Positions 8,140 through 17,717 of a stretch of 64,000 bases of DNA are shown piece by piece (the first letter of the stretch is position 1; each line of letters begins with the position of its first letter). The position numbers and the translations under genes are program-made. This stretch comes from Chryseobacterium oleae (GTDB taxonomy: Bacteria; Bacteroidota; Bacteroidia; Flavobacteriales; Weeksellaceae), in NCBI RefSeq assembly GCF_900115055.1, contig NZ_FOVD01000001.1:1240001-1304000 (forward strand). Direction: 5' to 3'. The notes beneath the pieces are model-generated. The model made no database searches. It saw only the letters and a list, made by a program, of their open reading frames with translations, and was not told the origin of the DNA.

Positions 8140-9705
8140 TCAATCTTTTATAAATTTAATGCTCTGTTCCTTAATTTTCAAAATATAAACTCCTTTCGGT
8201 AAGTATGAAACATTAATTTTCATGGATTCATTTACCTTTCCTTTTAACACTTCTTTACCTGTTAAGTCATATATATTATATACTTCATTGGCTTTAACAA
8301 GTGTATTTTCATTAAAATTAATAACATCTTTTGCCGGATTCGGGTAAATATTCAAGAATTCTTTTTTATTGACCTTATCATCAGTTCCTAAAAATTCCTG
8401 ATCTATTAATCTAAAAACAAACTTGGTAAGCTTTCCGCTTGGGGTATTTGTTTCGCCAAAAACAAGGAGTTTATTTGTGGTAGGCTGCAAAATAATATCT
8501 TTAAGATTTGCATCGTAATTATTATAGATTGTTTGCGTTAATATTCCTGTGCCATTCAGAGAGGTATCCAAATTCCCATTGATATCCAACTTAGCAATCA
8601 TAGGCGTATAATTAGAAGTACCATTCTTATTATTATCCCCAACTAAATAAATTTTATTATTAATGATCTTCATACTTCTGCTATTGAAGTATTCTATACC
8701 TGTAAGGGTTTTATACCCATTTTGTCCAAAACTGGTATCTAAGCTACCATTGCTGTTCAATCTCATTAATAAATTCCTTGCCGGAGCGTAGGCTTTTACC
8801 AACACCAGAATTTTATTATCTTGTGTTATCCCAATACTTTTAGGAGTAAATCCTTTGTTAGGCTCAGGTGCCTGCATCGATATTCCATTCGTGCCAAAAG
8901 AAGTATCTATCGACCCGTCCGAATTAATTTTTCTGACAAAAATATCATGTATTCTTTCGTCTTTATTATAATTAGAGGTTGTAAAATAAAAATTATTATT
9001 GCTATCTGTTATTACGCTGGACGTATAGTCACCAGGCCGGTTTTGTGTATATACTTTCATTCCACTACCGTTAAATGAAGTATCCAATACGCCCTGAGAA
9101 TTAAATTTGATTATTCCAAATTTAAAATCCTGAAATCCTAAATACATGAATACAGAATTATCAGCAAGAACTTTAATATCTAAAACCTCAAATGTAGAAT
9201 TAACTAAAAAGCTGGCAGTTCCAAGATCAGTGAAGGTATTTCCATCCAATGAAAATTTACCTAATCTATATGCATCAAGATTATTGGGATAACCTAGACC
9301 TGCAACAATGTTTTCACCGTTGTGATTGCTATATAGCGTCTTATTCCTAAAGTTACCATGAATAGACCAATCACAAGTAGCTACAGAATAACCATTATTT
9401 CCATAAGTTAATTCAAGCTTTCCTTCTGCATTATATTTTTTTATTTTAAAATTAGAACCTATCACATCACTATTAACATTTTTATCCAGAACTCTACCTG
9501 AAAAATCTGTGTTATTGACAGCTAAATACGGAGCAAACTGTGTTTGATAGATACTCTCACTTTGATAGGTTTCATTATTTTGAATCAGTGGGTATTCTAT
9601 TCTTCCACTAACAAATCCATAAGTATTGTCTACACTTACAGTTTGTGAAAATAAATCTGTGGAAAACATAATTCCTAGTAAAAAAATAAAATTTTTTGTT
9701 TTCAT
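8140..9705 (-). CDS. T9SS type A cargo protein with delta-60 (DUF5122) propeller repeats
   Basis: A 521-residue protein with a signal peptide (MKTKNFIFLLGIMFSTDLFS, then Q). It carries several delta-60 repeats recognisable as DGSIDTSFGTNGI, NGSLDTSFGQNGY, GVLDTSFNGSGM and NGNLDTSLNGTGI, which form a beta-propeller-like domain. The C-terminus is a classic type A T9SS sorting domain: FLNIYPNPAKDVINF, then VYNIYDLTGKEVLKG and LPKGVYILKIKEQ. It should be secreted through T9SS and tethered to the cell surface. The unusual point is its location inside a Wzx/Wzy polysaccharide locus, co-directional with all neighbours. Function unknown; candidates are a surface partner of the polysaccharide or a passenger gene. 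Confidence 0.85.
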   Translation of the reverse strand: MKTKNFIFLLGIMFSTDLFSQTVSVDNTYGFVSGRIEYPLIQNNETYQSESIYQTQFAPYLAVNNTDFSGRVLDKNVNSDVIGSNFKIKKYNAEGKLELTYGNNGYSVATCDWSIHGNFRNKTLYSNHNGENIVAGLGYPNNLDAYRLGKFSLDGNTFTDLGTASFLVNSTFEVLDIKVLADNSVFMYLGFQDFKFGIIKFNSQGVLDTSFNGSGMKVYTQNRPGDYTSSVITDSNNNFYFTTSNYNKDERIHDIFVRKINSDGSIDTSFGTNGISMQAPEPNKGFTPKSIGITQDNKILVLVKAYAPARNLLMRLNSNGSLDTSFGQNGYKTLTGIEYFNSRSMKIINNKIYLVGDNNKNGTSNYTPMIAKLDINGNLDTSLNGTGILTQTIYNNYDANLKDIILQPTTNKLLVFGETNTPSGKLTKFVFRLIDQEFLGTDDKVNKKEFLNIYPNPAKDVINFNENTLVKANEVYNIYDLTGKEVLKGKVNESMKINVSYLPKGVYILKIKEQSIKFIKD

Positions 9706-9905
9706 AATTAATCAGTTTTAAATTGGTTTAATCTCAGAATATCTAAGCTCGATTATATAAATGTAGTTGATGTGCGTGTATTAAATATCAGATTAAGTTA
9801 TAGTAGAATCTTAACAGGATTTTATTATTCCACATCTGCATCTGAAGCTTTTAGCATTCATATCATATTTATAAGTTGAGTTAAAAATATTTTTTACTAT
9901 TTAGT
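9706..9905. other. Intergenic gap within the polysaccharide locus
   Basis: Two hundred bases of AT-rich sequence between the beta-helix gene and the T9SS cargo gene. I see no hairpin terminator and no exact -7 box. A TACATTTA on the minus strand near 9760 differs by one base from the consensus and might serve the T9SS cargo gene. No ORF of note. Confidence 0.4.
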
Positions 9906-11288
9906 TTAAGGTTGGTTAAAGGTTTTTGAGCCGCTCAATTTAGAACCAAACTGATTCCCTGTAAACTCTTTAAATTTCACTTTATTATCAGAAAATCTAG
10001 CTCCAAATTCTCTGGCTCCAATAAATCTATTATTTTTAATAGTAATTGTTTTCTGATCTCCGTAAGGAATATATAAGGAATATTGGGTGTACTTAGGATC
10101 TCCTTTTATGTAATTGTTTACAATTTCCCTATTACTTCCTCCTTGTATAAAAATACCCGAACTTAGACCATTCTTATCATTTCCTTCTAAGCCTATATTT
10201 GTTATAACATTACTATCAATATTTATATTACTACCGGATCCTTCATCAAAAATTCCATTTTGCTGTATATCCTGTACTGTATTTTTATATACCGTTAAAT
10301 CATAATTTTCTTTCAGATAAATACCAGATCTCTTAGCATTAAAAATCTTGTTTTCCAAAACCTTAGCTGATTTAGAAAATCTTATGTTAATTCCATCCTG
10401 TCCTATGTTTTTTAAGATATTACCGGTAATAAGTACATCTTCCGCATAAACTTCGTTTCCTTCTGAGTTATTGACGAGTATACCATCTCCTATTCCTGTA
10501 TCCGAAATAGTATTGTTTTTTACCAATATATTTTTACTAATTCCTGGGATTTTTTTGCTTCTGTTTTGTATCTTTATTCCTGAGCCTTTAACATTTGTAA
10601 TTTTATTGTTTTCAATAATAATATCTGAACATGAAGCATCTACATAAATACCATGCTCCAAAGGCAAATTATAAATTTGATTTTCTTTTATAACTATATT
10701 TTTGCTTCCCTCAGCAATCATTATACCTTGTGAGCTATTCGTTATCTTATTATTTATGATACGAATACCATCTCCTCCCAGTGTAATTCCGGTAACATCT
10801 TTTTGATAATATCTAGAATCATTTAAACCGATGCCTTCACAATAATTATTTTCAAACAGTATATTTTTTACTTTCCTCAATCCTGAAACCGGTGAATAAG
10901 AAAAGTTATAAAAATTATTTTCTTTTATAATTACATTTTCAGCTCCAAAACAATATATACCTACGGATAAAGAGGAAGAGGTGGGCGTATAATCATTTCC
11001 AAGTCCTTTCAGATTAAATCCGGAAATTGATATGTTTTTTTTGCCAACGCAATCAAAAATAGGCTTCCCTGCCTGCGTTTGAATAATAATAATGTGATTT
11101 CCTATCAGTTTATGGCCATCTTTCAAATACAAAGTTCCTTTAATTTTAAAGGTTTTGTTAAGCGGAAACTCCACCACACTTTTTTCATCAAGTAAGGCCT
11201 GTAAATATTTGGAATCATCTTCATACTCTTTAATGAAAATGCTTTCTACAGATAGTAAAAGAGAAAGTAATAATAAGATTTTTGCCAT
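9906..11288 (-). CDS. Secreted right-handed parallel beta-helix protein
   Basis: A 460-residue protein with a short hydrophobic leader (MAKILLLLSLLLSVES). It is built of many repeated strands of the type NNKITNVKGSGIKIQNRS, ENNFYNFSYSPVSG and NTVQDIQQNGIFDEGSG, the pattern of pectate-lyase-like beta-helices with N-rich turns. There is no T9SS C-terminal domain, so a periplasmic or outer-membrane site is likely. Proteins of this fold in polysaccharide loci are often lyases, epimerases or depolymerases acting on the locus's own polymer. It lies next to wzy, 18 bases from that gene. Catalytic residues cannot be assigned by eye. Confidence 0.75.
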   Translation of the reverse strand: MAKILLLLSLLLSVESIFIKEYEDDSKYLQALLDEKSVVEFPLNKTFKIKGTLYLKDGHKLIGNHIIIIQTQAGKPIFDCVGKKNISISGFNLKGLGNDYTPTSSSLSVGIYCFGAENVIIKENNFYNFSYSPVSGLRKVKNILFENNYCEGIGLNDSRYYQKDVTGITLGGDGIRIINNKITNSSQGIMIAEGSKNIVIKENQIYNLPLEHGIYVDASCSDIIIENNKITNVKGSGIKIQNRSKKIPGISKNILVKNNTISDTGIGDGILVNNSEGNEVYAEDVLITGNILKNIGQDGINIRFSKSAKVLENKIFNAKRSGIYLKENYDLTVYKNTVQDIQQNGIFDEGSGSNINIDSNVITNIGLEGNDKNGLSSGIFIQGGSNREIVNNYIKGDPKYTQYSLYIPYGDQKTITIKNNRFIGAREFGARFSDNKVKFKEFTGNQFGSKLSGSKTFNQP

Positions 11289-11306
11289 TTGTGTTTTTTT
11301 ACAGAA

Positions 11307-12485
11307 TTATTTGAACCTTACATATATTACCATTAAATAAAATAACAGATATCCATTACTTAACAGATTTCCTATGAGTCCGGAACTGAACAAATTATAA
11401 AATAACAGCGGAATTATACATATTACCGCTATGTTCCTGGTATTAATCATATCCTTAACGATTTTACCTAATAAAAATGAAAAGAGAAAAACACCAATAA
11501 ATCCATAATTGATAAATGCTTCTATTAAATAAAATTGGTTTGCATTTCCTGTTTCACTTCCTCCAAACTGGCTTTGATACAAAGCTCTTTCAAAATTTAT
11601 TCTCTCTAATCCGAATATTGATGACAGTAAACTACTGGTTGCTCCATATAGGTATTCGCCATTAAATTGACCAGAAAAAAACAGTTCGAGCCCTTGATAG
11701 GCCGTAATGACTGGTACAGCGACCATCCTCCAAATAACTGCTTCAAATATAGTCTCTGGTATATGGTATATGCTGAAGAATGGTTCATCCCGGCTTACTG
11801 CAATGGCATCGAATTTCGAAAGAAGAAACATTAAGCTTATTAGAGCTAAAATGAGGCCACCACTTATTAATAAGTAAGTTTTTTTGTTTTTTGATTTATA
11901 ATAGAAAAAGATAAAAACAGGAATAGCAATCTTCAAAAAATAACCTTTCTCCAAAAATGAAATAGAATATAATACAAAAGCTAGCAGATAAAGATATCTG
12001 GATTTATTTTTATAAAAAAAAGCCCTGACAATTACAAAAGGAAAGAATGTACTATCTATCACAGTAATTAAATATCCAAAAATAATTTCAAAACCTTTTC
12101 TCTCCTTCAAAAAGCCTTCTCTTAGTCCAAAAAGGTCTTCCTGGCTAGCACCACGTAATGACGCCAGTATTGGTAATTCCCCAGCAGTAGCCATAATCAA
12201 TAGTACAACTATGACATAAGCTCCAAACACGTAATTACTGAAGGTATCGCCACTAATAACGAGATACTTTCTTTTGTAATTAGGGAAAAAATTTATACAA
12301 AATGAAACCAAGAAGCCTACCAAAGATAAAAGAGTAATGGTAGCTAAAGTTTCACTTATATTTTTATCCACTGAGCTCCCCATAAAAAAAACAGGGATAA
12401 TACAATAAAAAACCAAAAAAACTACGCAATAACCAATTGCAAAGATTATTTTTATTTTTTTTATATTTATTTCAGTACTATGCAT
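11307..12485 (-). CDS. wzy: O-antigen/capsule repeat-unit polymerase (Wzy-like membrane protein)
   Basis: A 392-residue, strongly hydrophobic protein with about ten or more predicted membrane segments and a large periplasmic loop (around FSIYHIPETIFEAVIWRM). A late segment reads FYLIEAFINYGFIGVFLFSF, resembling the conserved NxFLELLVNYGLIG-type region of O-antigen polymerases. Its start overlaps the end of the flippase gene by 8 bases. Wzy proteins diverge greatly in sequence, so the call rests on topology, length and position beside Wzx, Wza and Wzc. Very AT-rich, as is typical of wzy. Confidence 0.75.
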   Translation of the reverse strand: MHSTEINIKKIKIIFAIGYCVVFLVFYCIIPVFFMGSSVDKNISETLATITLLSLVGFLVSFCINFFPNYKRKYLVISGDTFSNYVFGAYVIVVLLIMATAGELPILASLRGASQEDLFGLREGFLKERKGFEIIFGYLITVIDSTFFPFVIVRAFFYKNKSRYLYLLAFVLYSISFLEKGYFLKIAIPVFIFFYYKSKNKKTYLLISGGLILALISLMFLLSKFDAIAVSRDEPFFSIYHIPETIFEAVIWRMVAVPVITAYQGLELFFSGQFNGEYLYGATSSLLSSIFGLERINFERALYQSQFGGSETGNANQFYLIEAFINYGFIGVFLFSFLLGKIVKDMINTRNIAVICIIPLLFYNLFSSGLIGNLLSNGYLLFYLMVIYVRFK

Positions 12486-13722
12486 AGATGTTATTCGTTT
12501 TATTTATTACACTTTTCATTATGTAATAATATATAGCATATAATATTGTTTCATGAATCACATAAATCCATAATAATGTTTTTATAGAAAAAAAACAACC
12601 TATTATAAAAATTGTCATTGAAGTAAAGAAGTAAATGGTCTGCCATCTTGCCACTTTATTTAATTCTTTCTTTACTATTAAAATTGTACTTAAAGGAGAC
12701 ACGATGAATTTCATCATCGATGCCAAAGCAATTATTTCAATAAACTCTCCAGCTTCTTTCCATGCTTTTCCAAAAATCACTATGGCCAATTCTTCTCCAA
12801 AGAAAAACAAAGGCAGAAAAATAAATATGGAGATCACACAGAGTATATAAGTACTTTGTAAAAATGTTTTTTTTATTAAATCATATTTTTTTTCATTATA
12901 GTAATCTGATAAATTTTTAAAATAAACCTGTCCTATTGCTGTGCTTATTACAGATATAGGAGCAGTAAGTACCCTATTTGACATGGAAAAAGATCCTAAC
13001 TGTGCCGATGTATAAAATCTTTTTATAAAAAAAACAGGTGCATAGCTGCTCACTGTATTCATTAAAGATGAAGGTAAAATCAGCGTAGGAAATTTTTTGT
13101 ATTCAATGGCCAGACTTCTTATTTTTTGCAAGTTTACCTGGCGTAGTTGTTTGATAAAATTAAATAAATATATAATAAAGCAAAAAAGCCCCCCTAATAC
13201 ATATCCGTAGATTAATCCATTTTTAACAGTATAGAAAATAAAACTTCCCCCAATAATCAGCACAGACTGAAAGATTCTAATAAGGTTTAAAGTTTTATAC
13301 TTCTTCATTCTATTATACCAATAGGATATAACGTTATAACAAACTGTAAAAAAGATAGAAAATGGTAGCAGGAAATAAAAAAAATCTAATTCTATGAACC
13401 AGCTTACAACGTAAAAAACTATTCCCGTTAAAACACTAATTGATAGGGCCAGAATTGTTATTAATTTTATGATATTCTGCGCATCATCATCATTTTCCGG
13501 CAAAACAATTGCATATTCATACATTCCAGAGGCACCCATACCTATAATAAGAGAAAAGGCCATGAAAATTGCCAAATCTCCGAAATTAGAAGGAGAGTAA
13601 ATTCTTGTCAGTAAAGGACTGAAAAGAACAGGAATAAATTGACTAATCCCTGTTCCAATCATTAACAAAAAAGAATTTCTAATGCTAGATGAGTTAATTA
13701 TATTTTTTAATTTTTCTCTCAA
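12478..13722 (-). CDS. wzx: Lipid-linked oligosaccharide flippase (Wzx)
   Basis: A 414-residue polytopic membrane protein with about 12 hydrophobic segments. The N-terminus NSFLLMIGTGISQFIPVLFS followed by PLLTRIYSPSNFGDLAIFM is the hallmark of Wzx/RfbX flippases. It should move undecaprenyl-linked repeat units across the inner membrane for Wzy polymerisation. It overlaps wzy by 8 bases and follows the WbpB-like gene by 3 bases. The family call is secure; the substrate is the unknown repeat unit of this locus. Confidence 0.88.
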   Translation of the reverse strand: MREKLKNIINSSSIRNSFLLMIGTGISQFIPVLFSPLLTRIYSPSNFGDLAIFMAFSLIIGMGASGMYEYAIVLPENDDDAQNIIKLITILALSISVLTGIVFYVVSWFIELDFFYFLLPFSIFFTVCYNVISYWYNRMKKYKTLNLIRIFQSVLIIGGSFIFYTVKNGLIYGYVLGGLFCFIIYLFNFIKQLRQVNLQKIRSLAIEYKKFPTLILPSSLMNTVSSYAPVFFIKRFYTSAQLGSFSMSNRVLTAPISVISTAIGQVYFKNLSDYYNEKKYDLIKKTFLQSTYILCVISIFIFLPLFFFGEELAIVIFGKAWKEAGEFIEIIALASMMKFIVSPLSTILIVKKELNKVARWQTIYFFTSMTIFIIGCFFSIKTLLWIYVIHETILYAIYYYIMKSVINKTNNIYA

Positions 13723-13725
13723 AAT

Positions 13726-14751
13726 CTAACCTTTTGTACTATTTTTTAAAGCATAGACTCTTTCAATAATATCTACCACTTTCAGACCTTCTAAAGCGTT
13801 GGTCGTAATAGAATTTCTTCCTTTGATTACGTCTACTACATTTTCAATAATATAATGATGATTAGCAGCAGAACCTTTGTAAGCTCCATAATCATTTCCT
13901 GGATTCGTAGGCGCCAGTTCCGGCATTACATAGTCTTTTACGTTGCAGACTTCTACTTTATCCATATATTGGCCCCCAATTTTAACGGCACCGTTTTCAG
14001 CAATGATCGTCATTGAACTTTCAAGATTCTGATTCCATACAGAAGTCGAATAATTTAATGATCCCATTCCTCCATTAACAAAATCAAAGCTTACAAAACC
14101 TGAATCTTCAAAATCTGTAAGTTTCTCGTGGTTAAAATCAGCAAATTTTGCCTGAATATTGGTAATATCACCAAACAGCCAGTACATAATATCTATAAAG
14201 TGGGAAAACTGTGTAAACAAAGTTCCTCCATCTAATTCTAATTTCCCATGCCATGATTCCGGCTTGTAGTATCTGTCATCACGGTTCCAGTAGCAATTGA
14301 GCTGAACCATATAGATTTCACCCAATTTTCCGCTTTCCACCATTTCCTTCACCCATGCAGAAGGAGGTGAATAACGGTTTTGCATTACAGCAAAAACCTG
14401 TTTATGCTTATGAAGTGCCTGAAAAATAAGCTTTTCAGCATGTTGCTTATTAAGAGCCATCGGCTTTTCTACGACAACATGTTTTCCAGAATCTATTACT
14501 TTATATGCCTGTTCGAAATGGAACCCGTTCGGAGAAGCAATGTTAACAACATCCACTTCAATCCCAGAATTCAAAAAATCATCAAGTGAAGCGAAAAAAG
14601 GGACGTCAAAGCTTTCAATTCCAAGAACTGATTTATCTTTTACATCTATTAAAGCTACCAACTCACACTCAGGGTTTCTAGATACCATTTCAGCGTGTCT
14701 TTTCCCGATATGTCCACAACCGACAACTGCAAATTTTATTTTCTCAGACAT
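13726..14751 (-). CDS. wbpB: UDP-GlcNAcA 3-dehydrogenase, WbpB/WlbA (Gfo/Idh/MocA family)
   Basis: A 341-residue oxidoreductase with an N-terminal Rossmann motif (FAVVGCGHIGKRHAEM) and the family EKP motif (HVVVEKPMALN), followed by the catalytic-domain segments MQNRYSPPSAWVKEM and GGTLFTQFSHFIDIMYWLFG. This is the WbpB/WlbA branch that oxidises C3 of UDP-GlcNAcA before transamination by WbpE. Its neighbours WbpD, WbpE and WbpA confirm the pathway. In Pseudomonas, WbpB is reported to regenerate its NAD with 2-oxoglutarate, releasing 2-hydroxyglutarate, which makes the nearby lhgO gene notable. Confidence 0.87.
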   Translation of the reverse strand: MSEKIKFAVVGCGHIGKRHAEMVSRNPECELVALIDVKDKSVLGIESFDVPFFASLDDFLNSGIEVDVVNIASPNGFHFEQAYKVIDSGKHVVVEKPMALNKQHAEKLIFQALHKHKQVFAVMQNRYSPPSAWVKEMVESGKLGEIYMVQLNCYWNRDDRYYKPESWHGKLELDGGTLFTQFSHFIDIMYWLFGDITNIQAKFADFNHEKLTDFEDSGFVSFDFVNGGMGSLNYSTSVWNQNLESSMTIIAENGAVKIGGQYMDKVEVCNVKDYVMPELAPTNPGNDYGAYKGSAANHHYIIENVVDVIKGRNSITTNALEGLKVVDIIERVYALKNSTKG

Positions 14752-14762
14752 TTGTTCTTTAT

Positions 14763-15335
14763 TTAAATTTTTGAAACTTTATTATTTTCAATTTTATATT
14801 TCTCTCCACTTTCTTCACAAATAGCTATTCCATCCGCATCAAATTCAAGACGCTGTCCGTACTCGCTCATCCATCCCAATTGTCTTGCAGGATTTCCTAC
14901 TACCAGAGCATAGTCAGGTACTTCTTTCGTAACTACAGCTCCTGCTCCGATAAATGCATAATTTCCAATATTGTGACCACAGACTATTGTAGCATTGGCA
15001 CCAATAGATGCGCCTTTACCAACATTGGTTTTTAAATACTCATTTTTCCTGTTTACAGCACTTCTAGGATTAATAACGTTGGTAAAAACCATAGAAGGAC
15101 CTAAAAAAACATCATCCTCGCAAGTCACACCTTCATATATAGAAACATTGTTCTGAACTTTGACATTCTTTCCTAAAACTACCTGAGGAGACACTACTAC
15201 ATTCTGGCCAATATTACAATTCTCACCCAAAATACAATTAGGCATAATATGTGAAAAATGCCAAATTTTAGTTCCGGCTCCTATTTTACAGCCTTCATCT
15301 ATAACAGCAGTTTCGTGTGCAAAAAAATCTGACAT
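14763..15335 (-). CDS. wbpD: UDP-3-amino-GlcNAcA N-acetyltransferase, WbpD type
   Basis: A left-handed beta-helix acetyltransferase of about 190 residues. I chose the ATG at 15335 (MSDFFAHETAVIDEGCKIGA), since a longer frame running into wbpE would add an unconserved 24-residue leader. Hexapeptide repeats run through most of the protein (IGAGTKIWHFSHIMPNCILG, IGQNVVVSPQVVLG, IGANATIVCGHNIGNYAFIG), ending with VVGNPARQLGWMSEYG. That ending is shared with WbpD/WlbB, which N-acetylates C3 of the WbpE product using acetyl-CoA. It lies 10 bases after wbpE and 11 bases before wbpB. Confidence 0.88.
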   Translation of the reverse strand: MSDFFAHETAVIDEGCKIGAGTKIWHFSHIMPNCILGENCNIGQNVVVSPQVVLGKNVKVQNNVSIYEGVTCEDDVFLGPSMVFTNVINPRSAVNRKNEYLKTNVGKGASIGANATIVCGHNIGNYAFIGAGAVVTKEVPDYALVVGNPARQLGWMSEYGQRLEFDADGIAICEESGEKYKIENNKVSKI

Positions 15336-15345
15336 AGTATTCTTT

Positions 15346-16476
15346 TTATGATTGATTAAAAAAGTTTTTAATTTCAGAAATGACAGTATCTGAGGCATCC
15401 TGATCAAATTCTGTATGAACAGGAAGTGAAATAACTTCCGAGCAAAGCTTTTCTGTAGCAGGAAGACTAAAACCTTCTTCTACATACTGCTGAAAAGCTT
15501 CTTGCTTATATAACGGTAACGGATAGTAAATCATACTTGGAATATTTTTTTCACCAAGATATTTCTGCAATTCGTCTCTTTTTCCATTTTTTACTCTTAA
15601 GGTATACTGATGAAATACGTGAGTAGAATTTTTGGCCCTGATTGGAACCTGGATTTCAGAAATACCGGCCAGATTTCTATCATAATAATCCGCCATTGTA
15701 TTCCTGGCTTCTGAATATTCATCAAGGTGCTTCAACTTTACTTTAAGCACTGCTGCTTGTATTGTATCTAGCCTTGAATTACAGCCCAGTACTTTATGAT
15801 AGTATTTTTTCTCCTGACCATGATTAGCAATCATTCTTATTTTTAGAGCCAGATCATCATCATTGGTCATTAAAGCTCCTCCGTCTCCATAGCATCCCAA
15901 ATTTTTTGAAGGGAAGAAAGAAGTGCATCCTATGTCTCCAATGGTTCCGGTTTTTCTTACCGTACCATCTGAGAATGTATAATCTGAACCAATAGCCTGA
16001 GCATTGTCTTCTATCACAAATAAATTATGCTTTTTTGCAAACTCAAGAATCTTCTCCATGTCTGCACTCTGCCCATACAAATGAACAGGAACAATAGCCT
16101 TGGTATTGGGAGTTATGTATTTTTCTAAACCGTTAAGTTCAATATCAAATGTATTTTCATCAACATCTACCATGATAGGCTTTAATCCTAAAAGGCCCAT
16201 CACTTCGGCAGTTGCTACATAGGTAAAAGCAGGACAGATTATTTCATCTCCAGGCTTTAAATCCAGAGCCATCATTGCGATCTGCAAGGCATCTGTACCA
16301 TTCGCACAAGGAATAACATGTTTTACATCTAAATACTTTTCAAAATCCTGTTGAAATTCTTTTACTGCCGGACCATTGATAAATGCAGTATTATCCAGAC
16401 AATCCTGAATTCCGGCATTTACTTCTTCTTTTATTTTCTCATATTGACTTTTTAAGTCAACCATTTGAATTTTCAT
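15346..16476 (-). CDS. wbpE: UDP-3-keto-GlcNAcA aminotransferase, WbpE (DegT/DnrJ/EryC1 family)
   Basis: A 376-residue PLP-dependent sugar aminotransferase. The N-terminus MKIQMVDLKSQYEKIKEEVN is typical of WbpE/WlbC. CANGTDALQIAMMALDLKPG is the cofactor-phosphate region, and TSFFPSKNLGCYGDGGALMT contains the internal-aldimine lysine. It should transfer an amino group from glutamate to C3 of the WbpB product, releasing 2-oxoglutarate. In Porphyromonas the homologue PorR is needed for T9SS cargo anchoring. Here it sits between lhgO and wbpD in a tight operon. Confidence 0.88.
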   Translation of the reverse strand: MKIQMVDLKSQYEKIKEEVNAGIQDCLDNTAFINGPAVKEFQQDFEKYLDVKHVIPCANGTDALQIAMMALDLKPGDEIICPAFTYVATAEVMGLLGLKPIMVDVDENTFDIELNGLEKYITPNTKAIVPVHLYGQSADMEKILEFAKKHNLFVIEDNAQAIGSDYTFSDGTVRKTGTIGDIGCTSFFPSKNLGCYGDGGALMTNDDDLALKIRMIANHGQEKKYYHKVLGCNSRLDTIQAAVLKVKLKHLDEYSEARNTMADYYDRNLAGISEIQVPIRAKNSTHVFHQYTLRVKNGKRDELQKYLGEKNIPSMIYYPLPLYKQEAFQQYVEEGFSLPATEKLCSEVISLPVHTEFDQDASDTVISEIKNFFNQS

Positions 16477-16519
16477 ATGTAGTGTTTATTTAAGTGTTGG
16501 GGGGAGATTTTCGGAGAAT

Positions 16520-17710
16520 TTAATTTTCTATAAGTTCACTAATCTTATTTCCTATTGAAAGGCATGAAGTAGCTGCCGGTGAAGGAGCATTTCTTACGTG
16601 GATAATATTTCCATTTTTCACAATGTCAAAATCATCAATTAAAGCACCATTCCTGTCACATGCCTGCGCTCTTACACCTGCACCTCCGGTAACAAGATCA
16701 TTTTCCTGTATTTCCGGCATCAGTTTTTGCAACGCCTTTGTAAATGCAGATTTGGAAAGTGAGCGGTGAACCTCTCCCATTCCTGTTTTACCATATTTGG
16801 CAACGATTTTCCTAAACCCTGGCCATGTAAGAGTCTGCATGGTTTCGCTGAAACTGAAATCAAAAAATTTATACCCTTCTTTTCTAAAAGCGAGGACAGC
16901 ATTCGGACCAGCTTCAATGTTCCCATCAATCATTCTGGTGAAATGTACTCCCAAAAAAGGAAAATTAGGATCCGGAACGGGATAAATAAGGTGTTTAACC
17001 AAATGTTTTTTCTCGTCTTTTAATTTGTAATACTCTCCACGAAAAGGAATAATGATGACATCATTATTTTTGTTGGTCATGCTGGTTACTTTATCTGAAT
17101 AAAGTCCGGCACACGAGATGAGTTTGGTTGTTTTAACTTCAGAAGTATTGGTTTGAACAATAATTTCTGAACCTTTATCAATAATATTTTTAACTTCCTG
17201 ATTAAACCTAACCTCTCCTCCTAGCTCTTCGAAAAGTTCTTTTATTTTTTTAGCAACGCCCGGATAGTCTATAATACCAGTTTGAGGTACTTTTATAGCT
17301 TTCACTCCTTCACAATGAGGCTCTATTTCACGAAATTCCTCTCTGGAAAGATATTTTAAATCTTCAAGGCCATTCTCTACTCCTCTTTTATAAATATTGT
17401 CTAAAAGAGGTAGCTCTTCCTGTGAAGTTGCCACAATTATTTTGCCACACAAATCATATTTGATTCCGTATTCTTTTGCGAAGTTTATAACAGAATTATA
17501 GCCTTCAATACAGTTTTTTGCCTTTAAACTTCCCGGCTTATAATATATTCCACTATGAATCACCCCACTGTTGTGCCCGGATTGGTGAAGGGATACATTA
17601 TTTTCCTTTTCCAAGATAAGAATCTTAGAATTAGGATTTTTGAGTTTAGCCTGATAGGCAGTAGCTAATCCTACTAAACCTGCACCGACTATTATGATGT
17701 CATAATTCAT
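16520..17710 (-). CDS. lhgO: L-2-hydroxyglutarate oxidase (LhgO)
   Basis: A 396-residue FAD-dependent oxidoreductase. The N-terminal dinucleotide-binding motif is DIIIVGAGLVGLATAYQAK, and HQSGHNSGVIHSGIYYKPGS, IIPFRGEYYKLK and GGAGVRAQACDRNG are hallmark segments of the LhgO/YgaF family. The enzyme oxidises L-2-hydroxyglutarate to 2-oxoglutarate and feeds electrons to the quinone pool, probably at the inner membrane face. It has no standard role in glycan synthesis, yet it lies between wbpA (7 bases) and wbpE (43 bases) on the same strand. The likely link is recycling of 2-hydroxyglutarate formed by WbpB. The family call is firm; the pathway role is inference. Confidence 0.9.
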   Translation of the reverse strand: MNYDIIIVGAGLVGLATAYQAKLKNPNSKILILEKENNVSLHQSGHNSGVIHSGIYYKPGSLKAKNCIEGYNSVINFAKEYGIKYDLCGKIIVATSQEELPLLDNIYKRGVENGLEDLKYLSREEFREIEPHCEGVKAIKVPQTGIIDYPGVAKKIKELFEELGGEVRFNQEVKNIIDKGSEIIVQTNTSEVKTTKLISCAGLYSDKVTSMTNKNNDVIIIPFRGEYYKLKDEKKHLVKHLIYPVPDPNFPFLGVHFTRMIDGNIEAGPNAVLAFRKEGYKFFDFSFSETMQTLTWPGFRKIVAKYGKTGMGEVHRSLSKSAFTKALQKLMPEIQENDLVTGGAGVRAQACDRNGALIDDFDIVKNGNIIHVRNAPSPAATSCLSIGNKISELIEN

Positions 17711-17717
17711 TCTAATT

